NCBI GenBank assembly: GCA_022561355.1
Contig: JADFRJ010000025.1
Coordinates: 1-16,753 of the forward strand
Length of the DNA stretch: 16,753 nt
Reading direction: 5' to 3'
Origin: Chloroflexota bacterium
GTDB taxonomy: Bacteria > Chloroflexota > Dehalococcoidia > DSTF01 > RBG-16-68-14
Within the stretch, counting starts at the first letter, position 1. Each line of letters opens with the position of its first letter. A program made the translations under genes and the position numbers. Positions 7,508-13,280 of the stretch are shown here, piece after piece. The notes under the pieces were generated by a model, which was given only the letters and a program-made list of their open reading frames with translations, was not told where the DNA came from and ran no database searches.

Positions 7508-8139
7508 GAGACTTGCGCTCCTTCGCGGCGGTTACCACCCTCGCCGAACCGCGGCTCCGTGCCGGCGAGCAAGCGCTGGACGTTCTCCCAGTGCAAGACG
7601 ATGATCAACACAGCGGCGGCGATAGCGTAGATCGCGTACGCCCAGGGATGCAGGTCAAACGCGGCCAGAACGATGAAGACGATGGCAAACACGGGCGCCA
7701 TGACCACGGACATGAGGGAGACGATGCGCGTAATACCGATGATGGCGAGACCCAGCGGGAGGAGCGCCAGACCCGCGATTGGGTTCAACGCCAGGATCAC
7801 GCCGTACGACGCGGCGACGCCCCGCCCACCTTTAAAGCCAGCGAAGACGGGCCAGTCGTGGCCGATCGCGGTAGCCAGGCCGGCGGCCATCGCGACGAAC
7901 GGGTCGTCGGAGATGATGCGAGCGATGACGACAGGCGCAGCACCTTTTGCGAGGTCGCCGATGAGGGCGACGCCGCCCCAACGCGCTCCAACGGTCCTGA
8001 CCACATTCGTGAAGCCGGTCTTCCCGCTGCCGAACTCACGGATATCGATGCCGCGGACGAAACGGCCGATTAGCAGCCCCACGGGAATCGAGCCGACGAA
8101 GTAGCCGATGGCAATACAGACGAGGAAGTGCCACCACAC
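7504..8139 (-). CDS. plsY: Acyl-phosphate:glycerol-3-phosphate acyltransferase PlsY
   Basis: 211 residues of a polytopic membrane protein, near the usual PlsY length. It transfers an acyl group from acyl-phosphate to glycerol 3-phosphate, the first step of membrane phospholipid synthesis. Diagnostic motifs are 'GSIPVGLLIGR' at 16-26, 'DIREFGSGKTGFTNVVR' at 32-48 (family GSGNxGATNxxR), 'GHDWPVFAGFKGGRGVA' at 93-109 and 'NVQRLLAGTEPRFG' at 186-199. The Asn and Ala of the GSGNxGATN motif are replaced by Lys 40 and Phe 43, which is unusual. The start is a GTG two bases after the der TAG, with only a weak purine-rich stretch upstream. der-plsY adjacency is common in other bacteria and supports the call. 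Confidence 0.93.
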   Translation of the reverse strand: MWWHFLVCIAIGYFVGSIPVGLLIGRFVRGIDIREFGSGKTGFTNVVRTVGARWGGVALIGDLAKGAAPVVIARIISDDPFVAMAAGLATAIGHDWPVFAGFKGGRGVAASYGVILALNPIAGLALLPLGLAIIGITRIVSLMSVVMAPVFAIVFIVLAAFDLHPWAYAIYAIAAAVLIIVLHWENVQRLLAGTEPRFGEGGNRREGAQVS

Positions 8140-8141
8140 GG

Positions 8142-9491
8142 CTAGTTCTCTCTGCGACTGCGAAACGCGAGCCGCAACGCCACGCCTTCAAAGCCGAACT
8201 TGTCGCGCAGGACGTTCTCAAGATATCGCCGGTAGCTGAAGTGGACGAGCACGGCGTCGTTAACGAAAAAGACGAAGAGCGGCGGCGCGACGCTAGGCTG
8301 CGTTACGTAGAGGAGCTTGAGGCGGCGGTTCTTCACCATGGGCGGCGGCTGGTCAACCATTGCGCGCTGGATGATCGAGTTGAGCCGTCCGGTCTCGATC
8401 CGCTTCTTCCGCTCGTCTGACACACGCACGGCTTCGCGCAGGAGCTGCGTGATGCCCTGGACCTCTTTCGCCGAAGTGATGCGAAGCGATGCCCAGGAAG
8501 CGAATTTCAACCTGCGCTTCACGTCCAGTTCGAAGTCCGCGAGCTCCTCACCGACTAGCAGGTCCCACTTGTTCGCCACCAAGACCACGCCCGTCTTCGC
8601 CTTGATGGCAAAGCCAACGATGTGCAAGTCCTGGGCGGTTAGCCCTTCGCTCGCGTCGAATACGATGAGGGCCGTATCGGCCCGGTCAAGCGCATGGCGG
8701 GAGCGTAGCGAGGCGTGGTGCTCCAACCCTTCCCGTACCTTGCCGGGCTTGCGAAGGCCCGCCGTATCGATCAACGTAAGCTGGCGCCCTTGGAACTCGA
8801 ACGGCGTATCGATGGCGTCTCGCGTCGTCCCAGCCTCTGGCGACACCACGACACGCTCTTCACCTAGGACGGCGTTCAGCAGCATCGATTTCCCGACGTT
8901 CGGCCGGCCCACGATCGCAAGGCGTGTCGTTGCGACGGCATCTTCTTCAGGGGTCTCCGGTAGAGACTCGACGACGCGGTCGAGCACATCCGCGATGCCG
9001 GTACTGTGCTGTGCGCTCATCGGCATCGGTTCGCCGAGGCCCAGCTCGTAGAACTGAACCACGTCTTCACGGCGGCTCTCGTTATCGACCTTGTTGACGA
9101 TCAGGAAGACCGGTTTCTGCGTTCGCCGGAGAATCTCAGCCACGTCGCGGTCGCCTGAAAGGACGCCATCCTTCACATCGACGATGAACAGTAGCAGCGC
9201 TGCTTCCGCCACCGCTATCTCTACCTGGCGCCGGATCAGCTCTGGATAACCGGCCGCCCCGGACGTGTCTAGGCCGCCCGTATCGATGACCCGGAAGTAG
9301 CTATCGCGCCACTCCGCTTCGCTGTAGATGCGATCCCGGGTCGTGCCCGGAAGGTCCTCCACGATCGCCTGCCGGCGCCCCACTATCCGGTTGAAGATCG
9401 CCGACTTTCCGACGTTGGGCCGGCCGACGATGGCCACCACCGGCAAGTTGGCGCTGGCAACTACAGTCTCAGTCTCGCTTGGGCCGGTCAT
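8142..9491 (-). CDS. der: Ribosome-assembly GTPase Der (EngA)
   Basis: 449 residues, with the tandem G-domain plan unique to Der. G-domain 1 has GRPNVGKS at 23-30, DTGG at 70-73 and NKVD at 133-136. G-domain 2 has GRPNVGKS at 195-202, DTAG at 242-245 and NKWD at 307-310. A KH-like C-terminal domain runs from about 360 ('MVKNRRLKLLYVTQ' and onward). Der binds the 50S subunit and is required for its late maturation. The first 16 residues are a poorly conserved leader. The ATG overlaps the ybbR stop as ATGA, and plsY starts two bases after its stop. No substitutions are seen in the nucleotide-binding motifs. Confidence 0.97.
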   Translation of the reverse strand: MTGPSETETVVASANLPVVAIVGRPNVGKSAIFNRIVGRRQAIVEDLPGTTRDRIYSEAEWRDSYFRVIDTGGLDTSGAAGYPELIRRQVEIAVAEAALLLFIVDVKDGVLSGDRDVAEILRRTQKPVFLIVNKVDNESRREDVVQFYELGLGEPMPMSAQHSTGIADVLDRVVESLPETPEEDAVATTRLAIVGRPNVGKSMLLNAVLGEERVVVSPEAGTTRDAIDTPFEFQGRQLTLIDTAGLRKPGKVREGLEHHASLRSRHALDRADTALIVFDASEGLTAQDLHIVGFAIKAKTGVVLVANKWDLLVGEELADFELDVKRRLKFASWASLRITSAKEVQGITQLLREAVRVSDERKKRIETGRLNSIIQRAMVDQPPPMVKNRRLKLLYVTQPSVAPPLFVFFVNDAVLVHFSYRRYLENVLRDKFGFEGVALRLAFRSRREN

Positions 9492-10762
9492 GGCGAACTA
9501 AGGTTCACGACGATCTCCGATGGAGCGACAAGGATCACCTCGAGGTCCCCTGGAGGTTGGACATCGGCATGGATAGTGTGAGTGCCGGCGTTGAGACCCT
9601 CCAAATTGAGCGTGGCAACGATGTCCGCCGCGCTGACGCCCGCTAATTGTACGAGCGAGCCGGTGAGTGTGACACGGACGAGAGGCTGGTCTAGCACGGG
9701 CGTGAGCCCCGACCCGACATTGATGACATTCGCCGGCACCTCGAACGTCAGGGCCGCCACGGTCGGTCTAATGACTACCCTGACCGTGACCTGCTCCTGA
9801 TCTACCGAGGCGCCCTGCGGAAGCTGGATGGCCACGGTGCGGACCACGTCCGCGCTCGCGCCATCGATACTGACAGGTACCGTGCTAATGCCATCGATCG
9901 GGTCGATGGTTTGGAATACGGAAGCTGGGCCGGTCACATTCACGAGCGGCGGCTCCACTTCGATGGCCGTCACGCTGAACCCCGTAGCGGGCACGCCGCT
10001 GATCTCGGGCTGCACGACGAACGCGGAGCTGAACTCCAGCTGCTCAATCTCCGCCGTTACGACGGCGTTCCCTGGATCTATGTTGATGCCGAGGACGTTG
10101 CCGCCCTGCTCGTCGCGGGCCTGCAAGATCAAGGTCTGCTCATACGAGGTGCGCACGCCCGTGAGGTTCACGTCCGCTTCCACGGCCTGAACTCGTGCGA
10201 CGAGACTCTCCGGGCCGGTGATAATCGCGGCTTCCGGTACGACCGTGAGTTCGCCAGCTTCGAAACCGCGCGGCGGCGTTCCGACGAGCTTCGTCCGCAC
10301 AGGCACGGTGCGAAACGTCACGTCCTCAAGGCGCACGGTGATTTGGCCTGGCGTAATTTCGATTACGTCCACGCGCGCCCCCTTCGACTCGATGCGGACA
10401 GCTACGGAAACTTCGTCCGTTGTGGCGTCGGCCAGGTCGGCGGTCGCTGTGAAGTCGTCGGCCGTGAGGTCGTCCAGCACGCTCTCGGCTGCACGCACGC
10501 GAACGGTGACGGATTTCGTCTCCAAGCACGGAGGCGCGGCGGCCTTGCCGGATGGGATGTTGACGCACTCGACAGGGATGGTGCCAGGCACACGACGCGT
10601 GGTCTCAGGATCGTCCTGGTCTGTGACGAAGACCCAAAGACTCCCCGCGAGCGCCAGCGACAGAAGGGCGATGCCCCAGTTGTACCGCAGAGAACTCACC
10701 GCCTGCCAGATGACCAGGCCGGCCGTTATCAGTGCGTTCCAGACACGGCTAGGCGGTATCAC
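9488..10762 (-). CDS. ybbR: YbbR/CdaR-family regulator of diadenylate cyclase
   Basis: 424 residues. There is one N-terminal membrane segment at about 29-47 in the context 'RYNWGIALLSLALAGSLWVFV', typical of CdaR. The rest is an extracytoplasmic part made of several YbbR beta-rich repeats (recurrent V-P-V-x-x-x-x-x-G-x-P-x-x-G-[FY]: for example 'TVPVRTKLVGTPPRGFE' at about 155-171, and a second copy 'SGVPATGFSV' at about 254-263). In Firmicutes CdaR binds the membrane diadenylate cyclase CdaA and modulates its activity. Here cdaA is immediately upstream with a GTGA overlap, which supports the same partnership. The start is GTG at 10762. No glmM follows, unlike the Firmicutes cdaA-cdaR-glmM operon; der follows instead. 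Confidence 0.9.
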   Translation of the reverse strand: MIPPSRVWNALITAGLVIWQAVSSLRYNWGIALLSLALAGSLWVFVTDQDDPETTRRVPGTIPVECVNIPSGKAAAPPCLETKSVTVRVRAAESVLDDLTADDFTATADLADATTDEVSVAVRIESKGARVDVIEITPGQITVRLEDVTFRTVPVRTKLVGTPPRGFEAGELTVVPEAAIITGPESLVARVQAVEADVNLTGVRTSYEQTLILQARDEQGGNVLGINIDPGNAVVTAEIEQLEFSSAFVVQPEISGVPATGFSVTAIEVEPPLVNVTGPASVFQTIDPIDGISTVPVSIDGASADVVRTVAIQLPQGASVDQEQVTVRVVIRPTVAALTFEVPANVINVGSGLTPVLDQPLVRVTLTGSLVQLAGVSAADIVATLNLEGLNAGTHTIHADVQPPGDLEVILVAPSEIVVNLSSP

Positions 10763-11559
10763 GAGCGGCCGATCCCTTGGTCGTGTCCGTCGGGCGAGAG
10801 CAGCCTCTGCAGCAGTTCGATTAGCCTTGGCTCGTCCAGCCTGGTGTACAGCCTGCCGTCCATTGCCACGGCGACCATCCCCGTCTCCTCCGACACCATG
10901 AGCGAGACGGCATCCGTGCCCTCCGTCACGCCGAGGCCCGCGCGGTGGCGCAACCCCATCTCGCCCGGCAGTCGTGTTTCGGAGAGGGGCAGCGTGCAGC
11001 CGGCTGCCGCCATGCGCCCTTCGCGCAGGATGACGGCCCCATCATGGAGCGGCGAGTTCGGATAGAAGATACCGCCGAGCAACTCAGCCGAAGGCTTGCC
11101 ATCGATGCTGATACCCGTCTCCACGTAGTTTTGGAGGCCTGTCTCTCGCTCGAACACAATCAGCGCGCCGTGACGCTGTAGGGCCAGCTCCATCGCGGTC
11201 TTCGCGACGGTGTCGACGAGGTCGCTTGAGCCGGCCTGAGCCCAGCCGCGCAGGCCGGTCCTGCCGATCCTTTCCAGGGCGCGCCGGATCTCCGGCTGGA
11301 AGATGATCAGCCCAGCAATAATCAGCCCAGTGAGCGAGTTGCGTATCAGGAAGTCCAGCACCTCAAGATCGAGAACGCGGGCGAGGATGAACACGCCCAC
11401 GAGGAGCACCGCCGCGCCTCGCAGCAGCGCGATGGCGGCCGTTCCGCGCAGGAGGAGAAACGCTCCGTAGATGATGAGCGCGATGAGGAATACGTCGAGG
11501 AAGTCGATCGCGTCGATTCGGTCGAAGATCGCCTCGAGTTCGCTCTGAATGTCACCCAT
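10759..11559 (-). CDS. cdaA: Membrane diadenylate cyclase CdaA (DisA_N domain)
   Basis: 266 residues, close to the usual length. Three hydrophobic helices fall at about 20-38, 42-61 and 70-88. The DAC (DisA_N) domain runs from about 105 to 240, with the DGA catalytic motif at 173-175 ('SPLHDGAVI') and RHR at 204-206 ('GLRHRAGLG'). It condenses two ATP into c-di-AMP at the membrane, a messenger for osmotic and potassium balance and cell-wall stress. The ATG at 11559 is six bases after the argF stop, and the GGAG of the argF end can serve as its Shine-Dalgarno. Its stop overlaps the GTG of ybbR. The last 20 residues are hydrophilic. Confidence 0.95.
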   Translation of the reverse strand: MGDIQSELEAIFDRIDAIDFLDVFLIALIIYGAFLLLRGTAAIALLRGAAVLLVGVFILARVLDLEVLDFLIRNSLTGLIIAGLIIFQPEIRRALERIGRTGLRGWAQAGSSDLVDTVAKTAMELALQRHGALIVFERETGLQNYVETGISIDGKPSAELLGGIFYPNSPLHDGAVILREGRMAAAGCTLPLSETRLPGEMGLRHRAGLGVTEGTDAVSLMVSEETGMVAVAMDGRLYTRLDEPRLIELLQRLLSPDGHDQGIGRS

Positions 11560-11565
11560 CCGCCA

Positions 11566-12489
11566 CTACTCCGACGCCTCCCCGAGGAGCAACAACAGAA
11601 TCGCCGCCTGAGCGTGGAGCCGGTTCTCGGCCTGATCGAACACGACCGACTGAGGCCCCTCGATCACCTCATCCACGATCTCCTCACCACGGTGGGCGGG
11701 CAAGTCATGCATGACGATGGCGTCGTTCTTTGCGAGCTGCACAAGCTCTGGCGTCACTTGATAGTCCTTGAACGCCTGCAAGCGGCGCTCATAGCTGTCT
11801 TCCTGCCCCATGCTCGTCCACACGTCGGTATACACGACATCGGTATCGCGGACGGCGTCCTGAGGAGAGGTGGCGGTGCGGAAACTGCCACCCGACGCGA
11901 CGGCCAGCTCCTCCGCCTGGATCATGACGTCCTCCGGCAAGCGGTAGCCAGACGGCGATGCGATAGTGAAGTGCGCGCCAGCCATTGCCGCAGCCTGAGC
12001 GAGCGAGACCGCCACGTTGTTACCATCGCCAATGTAGGCAATCCGCACGCCCTCAAGCGTCCCCTTCTTCTCTTGAATGGTGAGGACGTCCGCGAGCGCC
12101 TGGCAGGGGTGGGACTCATCTGAGAGCGCGTTGATGATGGGTACGTCCGCGTGCTCCGCGAGCGCGATCAGCGTCTCGTGGGCGTACGTACGGGCCACGA
12201 TGCCATGCACGTACCGGCTCAGGACGCGCGCCACATCGGCGACCGGTTCGCGTTGCCCCAGGCCGACTTCGCTCTGGGGGAGGTAGACCGTATGACCGCC
12301 CAGCCGTTGCATCGCAACGTCGAAGCTGACGCGAGTGCGCAGGGACGGCTTCTCAAAAATGAGCGCGATGGTTTGCCCCGCGAGCGCGTTGGGATAGCCA
12401 TCGCGCTTGAGACGCGACGCTGTCGCGAGGACGACGCGTAGCTCGTCGGGGCTGAGATCGGCAATCGAAATGAAGTCACGGCCACGCAT
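11566..12489 (-). CDS. argF: Ornithine carbamoyltransferase
   Basis: 307 residues from the ATG at 12489. The frame is open further upstream, but the extra 38 residues do not resemble the family, and 'MRGRDFISIADLS' is a normal OTCase start; GGAGG lies 11 bases upstream. It makes citrulline from ornithine and carbamoyl phosphate. Carbamoyl-phosphate-binding S-x-R-T-R is at 49-53 ('SLRTR'), HPCQ at 127-130, and the ornithine-specific 'DVWTSMG' loop at 222-228, which separates it from aspartate carbamoyltransferase. The usual HCLP motif reads HDLP (261-264), followed by AHRGEE. It heads a minus-strand operon with cdaA six bases downstream, and it is divergent from the pyr operon, the other consumer of carbamoyl phosphate. 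Confidence 0.95.
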   Translation of the reverse strand: MRGRDFISIADLSPDELRVVLATASRLKRDGYPNALAGQTIALIFEKPSLRTRVSFDVAMQRLGGHTVYLPQSEVGLGQREPVADVARVLSRYVHGIVARTYAHETLIALAEHADVPIINALSDESHPCQALADVLTIQEKKGTLEGVRIAYIGDGNNVAVSLAQAAAMAGAHFTIASPSGYRLPEDVMIQAEELAVASGGSFRTATSPQDAVRDTDVVYTDVWTSMGQEDSYERRLQAFKDYQVTPELVQLAKNDAIVMHDLPAHRGEEIVDEVIEGPQSVVFDQAENRLHAQAAILLLLLGEASE

Positions 12490-12521
12490 AGATCCGGCAT
12501 CCTCCAGGGCTTCGCTCCCGC

Positions 12522-12550
12522 AGTATAGCATCGAGTCCGGCGGACAATTC
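12522..12550 (-). promoter_or_regulatory. Extended -10 promoter of the argF operon
   Basis: On the minus strand the sequence TGCTATACT forms an extended -10 (TATACT occupies 12522-12527). The -35 region at about 12545-12550 reads GAATTG and is weak, as often seen with extended -10 promoters. The predicted start is near 12515, about 26 bases before the argF ATG. Confidence 0.5.
12535..12545. promoter_or_regulatory. Inverted repeat in the argF promoter spacer (possible operator)
   Basis: GTCCG-G-CGGAC is a perfect 11-base odd palindrome located between the argF -10 and -35 regions and about 12 bases upstream of the pyr -35. Its position would suit a repressor of argF. It does not resemble an ArgR box as I know it. 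It may be chance. Confidence 0.25.
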
Positions 12551-12556
12551 GTACAC

Positions 12557-12586
12557 TTGCAGGGCGGTCTAGATCGCTGGTATAGT
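12557..12586 (+). promoter_or_regulatory. Promoter of the pyr operon
   Basis: -35 TTGCAG (12557-12562), an 18-base spacer and -10 TATAGT (12581-12586; 5 of 6 matches). The predicted start at about 12593 places the PyrR-binding loop within the first 40 bases of the transcript. This leaves a leader of about 147 bases before pyrR. Confidence 0.6.
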
Positions 12587-12602
12587 TTTCGTAGACCGAG
12601 CA

Positions 12603-12633
12603 CCTTTAATCCGGTCCGGAGAGGCCGGGAAGG
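12603..12633 (+). promoter_or_regulatory. PyrR-binding RNA loop (pyr attenuator element)
   Basis: The bases TCCGGAGAGGCC (12615-12626) fit the PyrR-binding consensus U-C-C-N-G-N-G-A-G-G-Y-U at all but the last base, and AAGG follows at 12630-12633. The upper stem is TCCGG (12615-12619) with CCGGG (12625-12629), closing the AGAGG loop. The lower stem is CCTT (12603-12606) with AAGG (12630-12633), separated by an internal loop, which is the known two-stem architecture. UMP- or UTP-bound PyrR would stabilise it. The gene that follows encodes PyrR itself, so autoregulation is expected. The AAGG arm doubles as part of the leader ORF Shine-Dalgarno. Confidence 0.85.
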
Positions 12634-12642
12634 AGCGATTGC

Positions 12643-12747
12643 ATGGGGCCATCAAGGGCGGCGAACGGACAGACGCGCACAAGACATCCGCATCAAGGGA
12701 ATGCCTCCCATCTTCATTTGTTGGATGGGGGGTTTTATTGTGCCTAA
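12643..12747 (+). CDS. Putative 34-residue pyr leader peptide
   Basis: An ATG at 12643 lies seven bases after a strong AAGGAG (12630-12635). It opens a 34-codon frame that ends with TAA at 12745-12747. The peptide begins MGPSRAANGQ and ends HLLDGGFYCA. No family is recognised and it need not have a function as a protein. Its frame covers the whole attenuator hairpin (12704-12732) and its T-run, and it ends eight bases inside the GTG start of pyrR, or ten bases before the alternative ATG. This is the geometry of a regulatory leader such as E. coli pyrL. Translation is not proven; the support is the Shine-Dalgarno, its spacing and the position. Confidence 0.5.
   Translation: MGPSRAANGQTRTRHPHQGNASHLHLLDGGFYCA
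12704..12739 (+). terminator. Intrinsic terminator of the pyr attenuator
   Basis: CCTCCCATC (12704-12712) pairs over nine positions with GATGGGGGG (12724-12732), including one G-U pair. The loop is 11 bases and is followed by TTTTATT (12733-12739). The pyrR GTG at 12740 follows at once. Possible competing antiterminator pairings are GAGGC in the PyrR loop (12621-12625) with GCCTC (12703-12707), and ATGGGG (12643-12648) with TCCCAT (12706-12711). Confidence 0.75.
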
Positions 12748-13279
12748 GGGCGTCGTCATGTCCGCCGACGAGATCCGGCGTGCGATCGTGCGGATCTCGC
12801 ACGAGATCGTCGAGCAGAACGCGGGCGTGAGCGACCTGATGCTGGTGGGCATGCGTACACGAGGCGTACCGCTTGCCGAGCGGCTAGCCGCGGCGATCCG
12901 AGAGTTTGAGGGCGAGACCGTAGACGTAGGGGCGCTGGACATTGGGCTCTACCGAGATGACCTGCCTGCCCGTGGCACAAAAGTGGAGATCAAGCCGAGC
13001 GAACTGCCACAGGACATCGCCGGCAAGCGCCTGGTCCTCGTCGACGACGTGCTCTACACGGGGCGCAGCATTCGGGCGGCGCTCGACGCGCTGATCGATT
13101 ACGGCCGGCCGGAGCGTATCCAGCTTGCTGTCCTTGTCGATCGTGGCCATCGTGAGCTGCCGATCCGGGCCGACTTCGTCGGCAAGAACATCCCTACGGC
13201 CAAAGACGATGACGTGCTCGTACAGCTTGAGGAGAGCGATGGCCAGGACCAGGTGATCGTTACGGAACGGAGGGATTGA
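12740..13279 (+). CDS. pyrR: Bifunctional pyr operon regulator / uracil phosphoribosyltransferase PyrR
   Basis: 179 residues from a GTG at 12740, matching the usual length of about 180. An ATG at 12758 (AAGGG seven bases upstream) is a shorter alternative, but it would remove the first strand 'PKGVVM', which aligns with 'QKAVIL' in Bacillus PyrR. The PRPP-binding loop 'LVLVDDVLYTGRS' is at 98-110, the conserved 'GMRTRGVPLAERL' at 37-49 and 'VDRGHRELPIRADFVGKN' at 133-150. PyrR binds pyr mRNA when charged with UMP and represses the operon; it may also have weak UPRTase activity. The GGGGGG that would serve as Shine-Dalgarno for the GTG lies in the 3' arm of the terminator hairpin. It is followed by pyrB one base after its stop. 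Confidence 0.94.
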   Translation: MPKGVVMSADEIRRAIVRISHEIVEQNAGVSDLMLVGMRTRGVPLAERLAAAIREFEGETVDVGALDIGLYRDDLPARGTKVEIKPSELPQDIAGKRLVLVDDVLYTGRSIRAALDALIDYGRPERIQLAVLVDRGHRELPIRADFVGKNIPTAKDDDVLVQLEESDGQDQVIVTERRD

Positions 13280-13280
13280 G

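Noticed and set aside
6852..7604. Open frame of 250 codons on the plus strand
   Set aside because: Ser/Arg-rich antisense of the HEAT-repeat gene; the HEAT repeats on the other strand are clear.
9911..11065. Long open frame on the plus strand (384 codons)
   Set aside because: It lies antisense to ybbR and cdaA, both strongly supported, and its translation is Arg/His-rich with no family resemblance. It is a by-product of high GC.
12407..12739. Upstream extension of the pyrR frame into the argF promoter region
   Set aside because: The extra 111 codons cross the promoter, PyrR loop and terminator and match no PyrR N-terminus. The GTG at 12740 gives the normal length.
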